The notes under the pieces were generated by a model. It worked only from the letters and a program-made list of their open reading frames with translations, was not told the origin of the DNA and ran no database searches. Positions 49,664 through 60,001 of a DNA stretch of 64,000 bases are shown here, piece after piece (positions within the stretch are counted from its first letter, which is position 1; each line of letters opens with the position of its first letter). The DNA is from Acidovorax sp. NCPPB 3576 (GTDB lineage Bacteria; Pseudomonadota; Gammaproteobacteria; Burkholderiales; Burkholderiaceae_C): assembly GCF_028473605.1 (NCBI RefSeq), contig NZ_CP097267.1, positions 3,278,501 through 3,342,500 of the forward strand, read 5' to 3'. The translations under genes and the position numbers were made by a program.

Positions 49664-50958
49664 GACTGCGCCCCGGTCGGCGCGGCTTCTACGGCCCGTT
49701 CGAAGTAGTAGCAGATGCGCTTGCGGGGCGACAGGTAGTCGAGCGCATCGCGCGGCAACTGCGCCGGGCGAAGGCTGCGGCGGATGCCCAGCGCCGGCTG
49801 GTCTTCCAGGTCGATCACCAGGGCATCGTCCTTGGAGACACCGGACTCGTGCACGATCACCCTGGGCCGCAGCGGGCGGGCCGAGTTCACGGCCGTCACG
49901 ATGGCGTAGCGGTCATCGACCAACTGCACGATCGATCCCGGCGGATACACGCCCATCATGCGGATGAAAGCCCGCAGCACCACGGCATCGAACCGCTGCT
50001 TGTGCTGCGCGAAGATCACCGACAGCGCCTCGTGCGGGGTGAGCGCATTGGCGCCCCGCAGCGGGTTGCACAGCCGGTCGTAGTAGTTGACCAGCGCCAG
50101 CACCTGCCCGCCGCGGGATATGTCAGCCCCTTTGAGCTGGAGCGGGAATCCGGTGCCATCGGCCATTTCATGGTGCTGCGCGATGGCCTCGACGACGGCG
50201 GTACCCAGGCCCATGCGCTCTGCCAGCACGACGGATTCGCCGACATGCGCCTCGTACAGGGCCTGGTCGGCCGGGCCCAGTGCGGAATGTGGCTGGGCCA
50301 CATGGGGCGGCAGCGTGATCTTGCCCAGGTCGTGCAGCAGCGCCGCTGCGCCCAGGGGCTGCAGGTCGTCGCCCAGCATGCCCAGCGCCTTGCCCAGCAG
50401 CAGCGACAGCACCATCACGTTGACCGAATGCAGGGCCGCGCGCGTGCCCACCCGCTCGGAGAGCAGGCGGATGGCGGAATCGCCCTGGTCGAGCAGCTCA
50501 TCCACGCAGGTGGAAACCAGCGCGTTGGACGAGGAACGCGCCTCGGACGGGTCTTGTTCGGCGCTGGTGGCCAGGCGTTCGTACACCCGGGTGGCACGCG
50601 CAAAGCGCTCGTCGCAGGCGGCCAGCGAGCGGCTCTGCGCCTTGATGCGCTCGCGGAACTCCGCCATCGATGCCTGCGCGATGGAAGGCCCTTCCACCAC
50701 GGACTCCCGCGCTGCCTCAGTGACCGGATCGGGTGCGGAGGGATGGCCGGGCGGCAGCAGGCCCTGCACCGACGGATCGCTTTTGGAAGGTATCCAGCGC
50801 ACCTGGGACAGCCCCAAGGCGGCCAGCGTGCTGATCTGCTCCGGCGACGCGATGCGGAAGCTGCTGACTGGAAAGGGATGGTTCATCCAGCCCAGATCGA
50901 GCTGGATGAACATGCCTACGCGCAGCCGGCCGACATCGATGAGGAGGGGATTGGTCAC
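49660..50958 (-). CDS. HD-GYP-type c-di-GMP phosphodiesterase
   Basis: A 432-residue protein. N-terminal DUF3391-like segment (LLIDVGRLRVGMFIQLDLGWM), then the HD domain with AALLHDLGKITLP (near 220) and the C-terminal motif HHEMADGTGFP (near 265), in which the canonical GYP is GFP. Metal ligands are kept. The C-terminal ~100 residues are unassigned but include a GIRRSLRPAQLP and YLSPRKRICYYFE segment. GTG start; 146 bases upstream separate it from the TauE/SafE gene, which reads the same way. Confidence 0.88.
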   Translation of the reverse strand: MTNPLLIDVGRLRVGMFIQLDLGWMNHPFPVSSFRIASPEQISTLAALGLSQVRWIPSKSDPSVQGLLPPGHPSAPDPVTEAARESVVEGPSIAQASMAEFRERIKAQSRSLAACDERFARATRVYERLATSAEQDPSEARSSSNALVSTCVDELLDQGDSAIRLLSERVGTRAALHSVNVMVLSLLLGKALGMLGDDLQPLGAAALLHDLGKITLPPHVAQPHSALGPADQALYEAHVGESVVLAERMGLGTAVVEAIAQHHEMADGTGFPLQLKGADISRGGQVLALVNYYDRLCNPLRGANALTPHEALSVIFAQHKQRFDAVVLRAFIRMMGVYPPGSIVQLVDDRYAIVTAVNSARPLRPRVIVHESGVSKDDALVIDLEDQPALGIRRSLRPAQLPRDALDYLSPRKRICYYFERAVEAAPTGAQS

Positions 50959-51104
50959 TTTCGGGGGGCACCGGAAGGCGCCACGGGGACGCCGGGGTAT
51001 TGGTAACCATTATCACCAGTTAATACACCCTCGAATCAAATGTCAAAAACTTCACAAACCCCGATCACGATAGCCGTGATTAACCCCGCGTTCAGGGCTG
51101 GTGG

Positions 51105-51863
51105 CTACAGGCACCAGGGCTCGGCCTGCCGGTGGAAAACGTCCATCCACAGTCCCCAGGCGGCAATGCCGAACAGCAGCAGGCCGGACACCCGCACGCC
51201 CCACCCTCCCCTGGCGCCCCCGGCCGCACCGCCGCTGCGCAGCCGTTGCCAGATCCACTGGCCGGCCACCAGCCAGGCCGCGCCCCCCGCGCCGAAGCAG
51301 ACCATGGCCAGCGCCCCGCGCCAGGGGTTTCCGGTCAAGGCCGCGAGCAGCAGCGCGGAATACAAGAGGCCGCAGGGCATCAAGGCCCATGCAAAACCCG
51401 TGGAAAACAGGCCGCCGGGCGATCGAACCCAGGGGGCGACGCGCCGCCACAGCAACCGGCCCGCGTGGTCCACCCAGGCCGGTTGCCGCGCCTGAAAGAC
51501 CAGCAGCACGGCCCAGGCGAGCACGGCGACATGCAGCAGCGTCCATGCAGGGCGCAGCGCAGTTGCCTGCTGGGTCAGCCAGGCCAGGCGGTCCATCGCC
51601 CAGGCCGCCAGGGCGCCCGCGAGGGCGTACCCGGCCAGCCGCCCCAGATGGAAGGCGAAGGGCCGCGTCCAGAGGCGGCCCGCCGGCAAAGCCACGCCGC
51701 GGCCCGCCCATCGCACCGGCTGCGCCCCTGCGTTTTCCGCCGTGGCGTGGTCCGGGCCGCCAGCGCGCACCAGCGCCCCGCAGGGCGCCGCGCACATCGC
51801 CAGGCAATGCGGGCCGCCCGCCAGCCCCATGGCCAACGCGGTCCAGACCAGGGTATCGGGCAT
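51105..51863 (-). CDS. TauE/SafE-type membrane protein of the cbb3 module
   Basis: A 252-residue inner-membrane protein with about six spans. It opens LVWTALAMGLAGGPHCLAMC (two cysteines), and RSPGGLFSTGFAWALMPCGLLYSALLL is the second conserved block with another Cys. Proteins of this type next to cco genes are annotated as sulfite exporter-like, but the Cys-x3-Cys and MPCG positions fit a metal (copper) transport role in oxidase assembly; that is inference. It follows hemN by 15 bases. Confidence 0.8.
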   Translation of the reverse strand: MPDTLVWTALAMGLAGGPHCLAMCAAPCGALVRAGGPDHATAENAGAQPVRWAGRGVALPAGRLWTRPFAFHLGRLAGYALAGALAAWAMDRLAWLTQQATALRPAWTLLHVAVLAWAVLLVFQARQPAWVDHAGRLLWRRVAPWVRSPGGLFSTGFAWALMPCGLLYSALLLAALTGNPWRGALAMVCFGAGGAAWLVAGQWIWQRLRSGGAAGGARGGWGVRVSGLLLFGIAAWGLWMDVFHRQAEPWCL

Positions 51864-51878
51864 GCCTTCCCCGTCCCT

Positions 51879-53261
51879 TCAGATGATGCGGGAGAACCGC
51901 GCGCGATTGCGGTCGGCCTGCAGGTAGCGGTCAAAAAGCATGGCCACGCCGCGCACGAAGAACCAGCCCATGGCGGTGACCTCGATGCCTTCCTGGCCGA
52001 GCACGACCAGGCCCTGCGCCTGCAGATCCTCCAGCGCCTGCAGCTCGGCAGCGAAGTACTGCCGGAAATCGATCAGCCACGCCTGCTCCACCGGCTCGAA
52101 CAGCACCTCGCCCTGGCACATCAGCGCCATGATCACGGAGCGGCGCACCAGGTCGTCGCGCGTGAGCGCCAGGCCGCGCACGACCGGCAGGCGCCCCTGG
52201 TTGATGAAGTCGTAGTACTCGTCCAGCGTCTTGGCGTTCTGGCTGTAGGTCGCGCCCACGCGGCCGATGGCCGACACGCCCAGGCCGAGCAGGTCGCAGT
52301 CGGGCTGGGTGCTGTAGCCCTGGAAGTTGCGGTGCAGCCGGCCCTGGCGCTTGGCCACGGCCAGCGCGTCGCCCGGCAGCGCGAAGTGGTCCATGCCCAC
52401 ATAGACGTAGCCGGCGTCCTGGAACGCCCGCAGCGATTGCGACAGCATGGCCACCTTCGACGCCGCCAGCGGCAGATCGGCCGGCACGATGCGGCGCTGG
52501 GGCTTGAAGCGCTCGGGCAGGTGGGCATAGGCATACAGCGCGATGCGGTCGGGCCGCAACCGGCCGACCTGCTCGAGCGTGCGCTCGAAAGACTCGGGCG
52601 TCTGCCGCGGCAGGCCGTAGATCAGGTCCACGTTGATCGATTCGAACCCCAGCGCCCGCGCGCTGGCCACCAGGTCGAAGACCTGGCCTGCCGGCTGGAT
52701 GCGGTGCACGGCTTTCTGCACTTCGGGGTCGAAGTCCTGCACGCCGAAGCTCAGGCGGTTGAAGCCCAGCTCGGCCAGCAGCGCCAGCCGGTCCGCATTG
52801 ACCGTGCGCGGATCGATCTCGATCGAATACTCGCCGCCAGGCGCGAGCGTGAAGCTGCGCTGGAGCATGGCCATCAGCGACCGCAGGCCGTCGTCCGACA
52901 GGAACGTCGGGCTGCCCCCGCCCAGGTGCAGCTGGCTCACCACCTGCCCCACGCCGCACTGGGCCGTGTGCAGGTCGATCTCGCGGCTGAGGTAGCGCAG
53001 GTACACCTCGGCCCGCTCGGGATGCCGGGTGATGATCTTGTTGCAGGCGCAGTAGTAGCAAAGCGATTCGCAGAACGGGATGTGCACATACAGCGACAGG
53101 GGCAGCGCCTTCGCGGCGGACCCCAGGCGGCGCTGCTGCAGAGCGAGAACGTATTCGTCCTGCCCGAAGGCCTCCACGAACCGGTCGGCCGTCGGGTAGG
53201 AGGTGTAGCGGGGGCCGGGCACGTCGAAGCGGCGCAGGAGTTCAGGGGTGACAGCGATCAT
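51879..53261 (-). CDS. hemN: Oxygen-independent coproporphyrinogen III oxidase
   Basis: A 460-residue radical-SAM enzyme for haem synthesis without oxygen. PRYTSYPTADRF opens the protein; the [4Fe-4S] motif is CESLCYYCACNK (residues about 64-75), then LHLGGGSPTFLS, IEIDPRTVNADRLALL and RLSFGVQDFDPEVQKAV. ATG 53261 is 50 bases downstream of an FNR-type site, consistent with induction at low oxygen, when cbb3 haem demand is high. Confidence 0.93.
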   Translation of the reverse strand: MIAVTPELLRRFDVPGPRYTSYPTADRFVEAFGQDEYVLALQQRRLGSAAKALPLSLYVHIPFCESLCYYCACNKIITRHPERAEVYLRYLSREIDLHTAQCGVGQVVSQLHLGGGSPTFLSDDGLRSLMAMLQRSFTLAPGGEYSIEIDPRTVNADRLALLAELGFNRLSFGVQDFDPEVQKAVHRIQPAGQVFDLVASARALGFESINVDLIYGLPRQTPESFERTLEQVGRLRPDRIALYAYAHLPERFKPQRRIVPADLPLAASKVAMLSQSLRAFQDAGYVYVGMDHFALPGDALAVAKRQGRLHRNFQGYSTQPDCDLLGLGVSAIGRVGATYSQNAKTLDEYYDFINQGRLPVVRGLALTRDDLVRRSVIMALMCQGEVLFEPVEQAWLIDFRQYFAAELQALEDLQAQGLVVLGQEGIEVTAMGWFFVRGVAMLFDRYLQADRNRARFSRII

Positions 53262-53310
53262 GGGATTTCCTTGTGCCTGCCCAATGTGCCGCAGCCCTTA
53301 CGGGAAACCC

Positions 53311-53324
53311 TTGACATGGGTCAA
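53311..53324. promoter_or_regulatory. FNR-type site before hemN
   Basis: TTGACATGGGTCAA, that is TTGAC-N4-GTCAA, one change per half from the TTGAT-N4-ATCAA consensus. Centre is 56 bases before hemN and 119 before fnr, so hemN is the likelier target. Confidence 0.75.
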
Positions 53325-53436
53325 GGGTTCTGCAGGCGCACACTGCCACAATTGATCCATGACAGGTGCCCTGCGTTCGCCCGGGGTCTCCCACCCTGCC
53401 GGCAGCCGCCCTCTCCTCAACGCAAAGGCCTTGTCC

Positions 53437-54156
53437 ATGAATCCGCAAACCATCAAAGTGGCCTGCTCGAACTGCAACCTTCGCGAGTTGTGCATGCCGC
53501 TGGGTCTGAACGACCAGCAATTGCAACGGATCGACGACATCGTGGCCGTGCGCCGCAAGGTCAAGCGGGGAGCCACCCTGTTCCACAATGGCGAGCCCTT
53601 CAGTTCGCTCTTCGCCATCCGCACCGGCTTCTTCAAGACCTGCGTGGCCACCGAGGACGGCCGCGACCAGGTCACGGGCTTTCAGATGGCCGGCGAGATC
53701 ATCGGCCTGGACGGCATCGTCAGCGACCACCACACCTGCGACGCCATCGCGCTGGAAGATGCCGAGGTCTGCGTCATGCCCTTCGACCGCATCGAAGAGC
53801 TGTCGCGCGAGGTCACGGCGCTGCAGCACCACGTGCACAAGATCATGAGCCGCGAGATCGTGCGCGAGCACGGCGTGATGCTGCTCTTGGGCAGCATGCG
53901 GGCGGAAGAGCGCCTGGCGGCCTTCCTGCTCAACCTGGTGCAGCGCCTGCATGCGCGGGGCTTCTCGCAGTCCGAACTCGTGCTGCGCATGACGCGCGAG
54001 GAAATCGGCAGCTACCTCGGGCTCAAGCTCGAGACGGTGAGCCGCACTTTCTCGAAGTTCGTCGAGGACGGCATCGTCGAGGTCAAGCAGCGCCACGTGC
54101 GCATCCTGGAAACCGACGCGCTCAAGCGCATCGTGAACTCGCAGAACTGCCACTGA
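53437..54156 (+). CDS. fnr: FNR-type oxygen-sensing transcription factor
   Basis: A 239-residue CRP-FNR family regulator. Cluster cysteines Cys10, Cys13, Cys19 (CSNCNLRELC) and Cys112 (AEVCVMPFD) are all present, so a [4Fe-4S] oxygen sensor is expected. The C-terminal helix-turn-helix has IGSYLGLKLETVSRTFSKF with the E-x-x-S-R residues that read TTGAT sites. ATG 53437 is chosen because homology begins at once; an ATG at 53359 would add 26 odd residues. It is on the opposite strand inside the cco module and probably regulates it. Confidence 0.92.
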   Translation: MNPQTIKVACSNCNLRELCMPLGLNDQQLQRIDDIVAVRRKVKRGATLFHNGEPFSSLFAIRTGFFKTCVATEDGRDQVTGFQMAGEIIGLDGIVSDHHTCDAIALEDAEVCVMPFDRIEELSREVTALQHHVHKIMSREIVREHGVMLLLGSMRAEERLAAFLLNLVQRLHARGFSQSELVLRMTREEIGSYLGLKLETVSRTFSKFVEDGIVEVKQRHVRILETDALKRIVNSQNCH

Positions 54157-54187
54157 GCGGCCCGGCACAGGCACCGACGCTCGCACC

Positions 54188-54481
54188 TCATGCGCCCGGG
54201 TGGTGGCGCGCGCAGTCGGCGGGCCGGTCGGTCACCGGCACGGGGCAGCGGTTCAGCTCGAACGGCGACATGGCCAGCAGCGTGGTGAGCGCGCTCGACG
54301 CCATCGTCACCAGCCAGAAAGCAAAAAAAGCGATGGTGTAGACGCCCTCGCGCGAGAGCGCCAGCGGCTGTCCGAACCAGTGCATGTCCTGCGGGTCCAC
54401 CAGGGCAAAGACCAGCATTTCCAGCACGCCCGCCATCAGGAAGGCGGGCCATGCAATCCACATGAGGCGTTGGGTCCACAT
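54188..54481 (-). CDS. Small two-span membrane protein of the cco cluster
   Basis: A 97-residue protein with two predicted spans (MWIAWPAFLMAGVLEMLVFA and YTIAFFAFWLVTMASSALTT) and a short polar tail (DRPADCARHHPGA). No family recognised. It follows fixH by 46 bases on the same strand and converges with fnr. Its place among cbb3 assembly genes suggests a role with the oxidase or its maturation. Confidence 0.7.
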   Translation of the reverse strand: MWTQRLMWIAWPAFLMAGVLEMLVFALVDPQDMHWFGQPLALSREGVYTIAFFAFWLVTMASSALTTLLAMSPFELNRCPVPVTDRPADCARHHPGA

Positions 54482-54527
54482 TGCGCTTGTCTCCTCGTTT
54501 CGGGGGGGGGTGCGGACCAGCCGCTTT

Positions 54528-54815
54528 TCAGCGCGGCTGGTCCTGCGCGGGGGTGGCCGCATGGTTGCGCGCCTTCATGGCCGGGGCCAGGCTGTTCGAC
54601 TGGCCGCCCAGCGTCTTGTTGATCTCGATGCCCTGGCGGTAATAGTCCTCGGCCACCACCGGGTCGGGGCGCACGATCGCCACCCACAGCGTGGTAAAGC
54701 CCGCCACGACCACGATGGCCGGCCCGGCAATGACCATCCAGACGAAGCCGAACTTCCACCAGGGAGCGGACGAAGGAACGGAAACCGGTGCGGTGGCGAC
54801 GGTAGGGGACGGCAT
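54528..54815 (-). CDS. ccoH: FixH/CcoH family protein
   Basis: A 95-residue single-span protein: WWKFGFVWMVIAGPAIVVVA is the helix, followed by RPDPVVAEDYYRQGIEINKT, the FixH signature. It lacks the longer periplasmic domain of rhizobial FixH, as is normal in beta-proteobacteria. FixH/CcoH joins assembly of the cbb3 oxidase. 85 bases after ccoG. Confidence 0.85.
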   Translation of the reverse strand: MPSPTVATAPVSVPSSAPWWKFGFVWMVIAGPAIVVVAGFTTLWVAIVRPDPVVAEDYYRQGIEINKTLGGQSNSLAPAMKARNHAATPAQDQPR

Positions 54816-54900
54816 GGTGTTCACTCCTGACAGGAAAGAAGGAAAGGCGGCCGGGCCGAAGGCCTGGCGCCTGGAATCGAAACGGTGGGGCCGGCGGCTC

Positions 54901-56349
<1,449 letters not shown>

Positions 56350-56458
56350 GGCAGTTCTCGAAAGGGTCGGCCGGCAAAGGAACGCTCAAGCGGCGGCACC
56401 GCCGGCCAGGGTGCACCGCCAGGGGCGGAGATCGCGTTCCTCGGGGTCATCGGCTCGT

Positions 56459-57373
56459 TCAGCGCACCGCGTTCGCGCGGTTGGACAGGCCCCACACGTA
56501 GGCGGTGAGCACGCCGATCTGCGCCTCGGTCAGCTTGTCGGCCTGGGCGGGCATCACGTTGACCTTGCCGTGGTTGACCATGGCGGTGATGGCCGCCTCG
56601 CCCCAGCCGTGCAGCCAGATGTCGTCGGTCAGGTTGGGCGCGCCCAGGGCCGTGTTGCCCTTGCCGTCCATGCCGTGGCAAGCCGCGCAGGCAGTGAACT
56701 TGGACTTGCCCAGCGAAGCGCGCAGCGAATCGTGCGGGCTGCCCGACAGGCTCAGCACATAGTGCGCGAGGTTGCGGATGTCCTCGGGCGAGCCCACGGC
56801 CGCGGCCATGGGCGGCATGGTGCCCATGCGGCCCTTCTCCAGCGTCTCGCGGATGTTCTCCGGCGCGCCGCCGTGCAGCCAGTCGTTGTCGGCCAGGCTG
56901 GGAAAGCCCTTGCTGCCGCGTGCGTCCGAGCCGTGGCACTGCGCGCAGTTGTTCATGAACAGGCGCTCGCCGATGGCCATGGCCTCGGGGTTGGCGGCCA
57001 TCTCCTCGGTCTTCATCGCGGCGAAGCGCGCGTACAGCGGCGCAAGCTCGGTGCGGGCCTTGGCCATCTCGGCCTCGTACTCGCCGGCCTGCGTCCAGCC
57101 GAACTGGCCGGCGAAGCGGCCCAGGCCCGGATAGACGGCCAGGTAGCCGAAGCCGAAGACGATGGTGAGCACGAACAGCCACATCCACCAGCGCGGCATG
57201 GGGTTGTCCATCTCCCGCAGGTCCTCGTCCCAGACGTGGCCCGTGGTGTTGTCGCTGCTGGGGGCGACCTTCTTGCGCGCCGTGATCCAGAGCAGCAGCA
57301 GGCAGCCCAGAATGCCGACCACGGTCAGCCCCGCTACGTACAGCGACCAGAAATTGTGGGTGAAGTCACTCAT
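56459..57373 (-). CDS. ccoP: cbb3 oxidase subunit III, di-haem cytochrome c
   Basis: A 304-residue membrane-anchored cytochrome. Two N-terminal spans (FWSLYVAGLTVVGILGCLLL and MWLFVLTIVFGFGYLAVY), then two c-type haem sites, CAQCHGSD and CAACHGMD, each with a downstream Met ligand region (GTMPPMAAAV, VNVMPAQ). Carries electrons to CcoO/CcoN. Confidence 0.93.
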   Translation of the reverse strand: MSDFTHNFWSLYVAGLTVVGILGCLLLLWITARKKVAPSSDNTTGHVWDEDLREMDNPMPRWWMWLFVLTIVFGFGYLAVYPGLGRFAGQFGWTQAGEYEAEMAKARTELAPLYARFAAMKTEEMAANPEAMAIGERLFMNNCAQCHGSDARGSKGFPSLADNDWLHGGAPENIRETLEKGRMGTMPPMAAAVGSPEDIRNLAHYVLSLSGSPHDSLRASLGKSKFTACAACHGMDGKGNTALGAPNLTDDIWLHGWGEAAITAMVNHGKVNVMPAQADKLTEAQIGVLTAYVWGLSNRANAVR

Positions 57374-57397
57374 GTCGTTCTCATTGTTTTTTGCGGA

Positions 57398-57535
57398 TCA
57401 GTCTTGCTCGAAGGGCAGGCGCGCGGCCTCCTCGAACCGGGCCCGGTTGCGGCGCGAGAACGCCCAGACCAGGATGCCGAGGAAGCACGCCAGCGATGCC
57501 AGCGTGGCGACGATGCGCACAGTGGTGATGTCCAT
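57398..57535 (-). CDS. ccoQ: cbb3 oxidase small subunit CcoQ
   Basis: A 45-residue single-span protein: MDITTVRIVATLASLACFLG then ILVWAFSRRNRARFEEAARL, the standard CcoQ build. It lies between ccoO and ccoP with gaps of 20 and 24 bases. Stabilises the oxidase complex. Confidence 0.9.
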   Translation of the reverse strand: MDITTVRIVATLASLACFLGILVWAFSRRNRARFEEAARLPFEQD

Positions 57536-57555
57536 GACCAGCTCCTTGGGGTTCG

Positions 57556-58185
57556 TTACTTGAGGGCGCGGCCCATGACCTGCAGGTAGGCCACGAGCAC
57601 GTCCATCTCGGTCTTGCCCTTGACCTCCTCGGACGCGGCGGCGATCTGCTCGTCGGTGTAGGGCACGCCCACCGTGCGCAGCGCCTTCATGCGCGGCGCA
57701 GCCACGGCGGGATCGACGGGCGTCTTCTCCAGCCAGCTGTAGGCGGGCATGTTGGATTCGGGCACGACGTCGCGCGGGTTGTTCAGGTGGATGCGGTGCC
57801 ACTCGTCGCTGTACTTGCCGCCCACGCGGTGCAGGTCGGGGCCGGTGCGCTTGCTGCCCCACTGGAAGGGGTGGTCGTACACGAACTCGCCGGCCACCGA
57901 ATAGTGGCCGTAGCGCAGCGTCTCGGCGCGGAAGGGGCGGATCATCTGCGAGTGGCAGTTGTAGCAACCCTCGCGCAGGTAGATGTCGCGGCCCAGCAGC
58001 TGCACCGCGGTGTAGGGCTGCACGCCCGTCACGGGCTCGGTGGTGGACTTCTGGAAGAACAGCGGCACGATCTCGGCCAGGCCGCCGATGGCGACCACCA
58101 GCACGATCAGCACGATCATCAGGAAGTTGTTGGTCTCGATCTTCTCGTGCGAGAAGCCGGCCGATTTGGGGTTGTGTTCGGACAT
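57556..58185 (-). CDS. ccoO: cbb3 oxidase subunit II, mono-haem cytochrome c
   Basis: A 209-residue protein with one N-terminal span ([20 protein letters not shown]) and the haem c site [14 protein letters not shown], invariant in Cco[11 protein letters not shown] supplies the Met ligand. ATG 58185 is used, nine codons inside a longer frame. 19 bases after ccoN. Confidence 0.93.
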   Translation of the reverse strand: MSEHNPKSAGFSHEKIETNNFLMIVLIVLVVAIGGLAEIVPLFFQKSTTEPVTGVQPYTAVQLLGRDIYLREGCYNCHSQMIRPFRAETLRYGHYSVAGEFVYDHPFQWGSKRTGPDLHRVGGKYSDEWHRIHLNNPRDVVPESNMPAYSWLEKTPVDPAVAAPRMKALRTVGVPYTDEQIAAASEEVKGKTEMDVLVAYLQVMGRALK

Positions 58186-58204
58186 GGAATGCGCTCCTCG
58201 GGGC

Positions 58205-59644
58205 TCAGGCATGGGCTGTGTTCACGGCAGGGATCGACACCTTGACCGAGCGGCCCGAGATGGCGGTGGCCCACACGTTCCAGGCCATCACCAGCATGCC
58301 GCCCAGGTACAGCAGGCCGCCGGCGAAGCGGACCACGTAGAACGGATAGGTGGCCTTCACGCTTTCAACGAAGGTATAGGTGAGCGTGCCGTCGGGATTG
58401 ATCGCGCGCCACATCAGGCCCTGCATGACGCCGGCGATCCACATCGCGGCGATGTACATCACGATGCCGATGGTGGACATCCAGAAGTGCAGCTCGATGG
58501 CGGGCACCGAGTGCATCTTTTCCCGGCCGAACAGGCGCGGAATCAGGTAGTACAGCGAACCCATGGTGATCAGGCCCACCCAGCCCAGGGCGCCGGCATG
58601 CACGTGGCCCACGGTCCAGTCGGTGTAGTGGCTGAGCGCGTTGACGGTCTTGATGGACATCATCGGGCCCTCGAACGTGGCCATGCCGTAGAACGACAGC
58701 GACACGATCAGGAAACGCAGGATGGGGTCGTCGCGCAGCTTGTGCCAGGCGCCCGACAGCGTCATCACGCCGTTGATCATCCCGCCCCAGCTGGGCGCCA
58801 GCAGGATCAGCGAGAACACCATGCCCACCGATTGCGTCCAGTCCGGCAGCGCGGTGTAGTGCAGGTGGTGGGGGCCCGCCCACATGTAGGTGAAGATCAG
58901 CGCCCAGAAGTGCACGATCGACAGGCGGTAGCTGTACACCGGGCGGCCGGCCTGCTTGGGGATGAAGTAATACATCATCCCGAGGAAGCCCGCGGTGAGG
59001 AAGAAGCCCACGGCATTGTGGCCATACCACCACTGCACCATCGCGTCCTGCACGCCGGCATAGGCCGAGTAGCTCTTCATCCAGCCCGCAGGCACTTCGG
59101 CGCTGTTGACCAGGTGCAGCAGCGCCACCGCCAGGATGAACGCGCCGAAGAACCAGTTGGCCACGTAGATGTGGCGCACCTTGCGGCGGCCGATGGTGCC
59201 GAAGAACACGATGGCATACGACACCCACACCAGCGTGATCAGGATGTCGATGGGCCACTCCAGTTCGGCGTATTCCTTGCCGGTGGTGTAGCCCAGCGGC
59301 AGGCTGATGGCCGCCGCCACGATGACGAGCTGCCAGCCCCAGAACGTGAACGAAGCCAGTGGCCCCGCGAACAGGCGCACCTGGCAGGTGCGCTGCGCCA
59401 CGTAGTAGCTGGTCGCGAACAGCGCGCAGCCGCCGAAGGCGAAGATCACCGCGTTGGTGTGCAGCGGCCGCAGGCGGCCGTAGCTGAGCCAGGGAATGCC
59501 GAAGTTGAGTTCCGGCCAGGCCAGCTGGGCGGCGATGAAGACGCCGACCAGCATGCCCACCCCCCCCCACACCACGGCCATGATCGAAAACTGCCGGACG
59601 ACGGTGTCGTCGTAATGCGCGGCAGCGGTTTTTGGAGATTCCAT
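58205..59644 (-). CDS. ccoN: cbb3 oxidase catalytic subunit I
   Basis: A 479-residue, about 12-span protein holding haem b, haem b3 and Cu[27 protein letters not shown] (shown in part) carries the CuB His-Tyr region, [14 protein letters not shown] the next His pair and [18 protein letters not shown] the haem ligands. Terminal oxidase with high oxygen affinity. An FNR-type site lies 54 bases before the start. Confidence 0.95.
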   Translation of the reverse strand: MESPKTAAAHYDDTVVRQFSIMAVVWGGVGMLVGVFIAAQLAWPELNFGIPWLSYGRLRPLHTNAVIFAFGGCALFATSYYVAQRTCQVRLFAGPLASFTFWGWQLVIVAAAISLPLGYTTGKEYAELEWPIDILITLVWVSYAIVFFGTIGRRKVRHIYVANWFFGAFILAVALLHLVNSAEVPAGWMKSYSAYAGVQDAMVQWWYGHNAVGFFLTAGFLGMMYYFIPKQAGRPVYSYRLSIVHFWALIFTYMWAGPHHLHYTALPDWTQSVGMVFSLILLAPSWGGMINGVMTLSGAWHKLRDDPILRFLIVSLSFYGMATFEGPMMSIKTVNALSHYTDWTVGHVHAGALGWVGLITMGSLYYLIPRLFGREKMHSVPAIELHFWMSTIGIVMYIAAMWIAGVMQGLMWRAINPDGTLTYTFVESVKATYPFYVVRFAGGLLYLGGMLVMAWNVWATAISGRSVKVSIPAVNTAHA

Positions 59645-59697
59645 CGTGCACCTCTTTGATTGCACGGAAAGTTTCTTCCGGATACCCGTTGGGGGCA

Positions 59698-59711
59698 TTG
59701 ACGCATGTCAA
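59698..59711. promoter_or_regulatory. FNR-type site before ccoN
   Basis: TTGACGCATGTCAA (TTGAC-N4-GTCAA), centred 60 bases before the ccoN ATG, suited to a class II FNR promoter for the ccoNOQP operon. The remaining 150 bases up to ccoS hold nothing I recognise. Confidence 0.8.
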
Positions 59712-59863
59712 TCGTTGCGATGAATCCGGCCGGGGTGTTGCGCCGAAAGCTCAGGCGCGGTGAAGGACGCGCGGGGCGTGCAGCGCAGCACCACGCGATG
59801 CACCGCCGGCCTCGCCATGCAGCAGGCGCAGGCGGCCGCCATCGCAATCGGAATCGCGTGCGC

Positions 59864-60001
59864 TCAGTCGTCGCGCAGGATGCGTTCGCCCTCTTGCTCC
59901 ACGTCCTCGAACTGGCCGCGGTGCACGGCCCAAGCGAGGCCCATCAGCACCAGCAGCACCAGCACCACGGACAGCGGAATGAGCAGGTACAGGATGTCCA
60001 T
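59864..60001 (-). CDS. ccoS: cbb3 oxidase assembly protein CcoS
   Basis: A 45-residue single-span protein: MDILYLLIPLSVVLVLLVLM then GLAWAVHRGQFEDVEQEGE, typical of CcoS, needed for cofactor insertion into the oxidase. ATG 60001 shares one base with the ccoI stop (TGATG). Confidence 0.9.
   Translation of the reverse strand: MDILYLLIPLSVVLVLLVLMGLAWAVHRGQFEDVEQEGERILRDD

Noticed and set aside
51064..51080. ATCACG-N5-CGTGAT dyad after the HD-GYP promoter region as an operator or terminator
   Set aside because: Short dyad, no T-run, no clear relation to a promoter or regulator; likely chance.
53359..53436. Upstream ATG that would lengthen FNR by 26 residues
   Set aside because: The added residues are unlike the family, whose members start close to the cysteine cluster; it also lies in the promoter region next to the FNR-type site.
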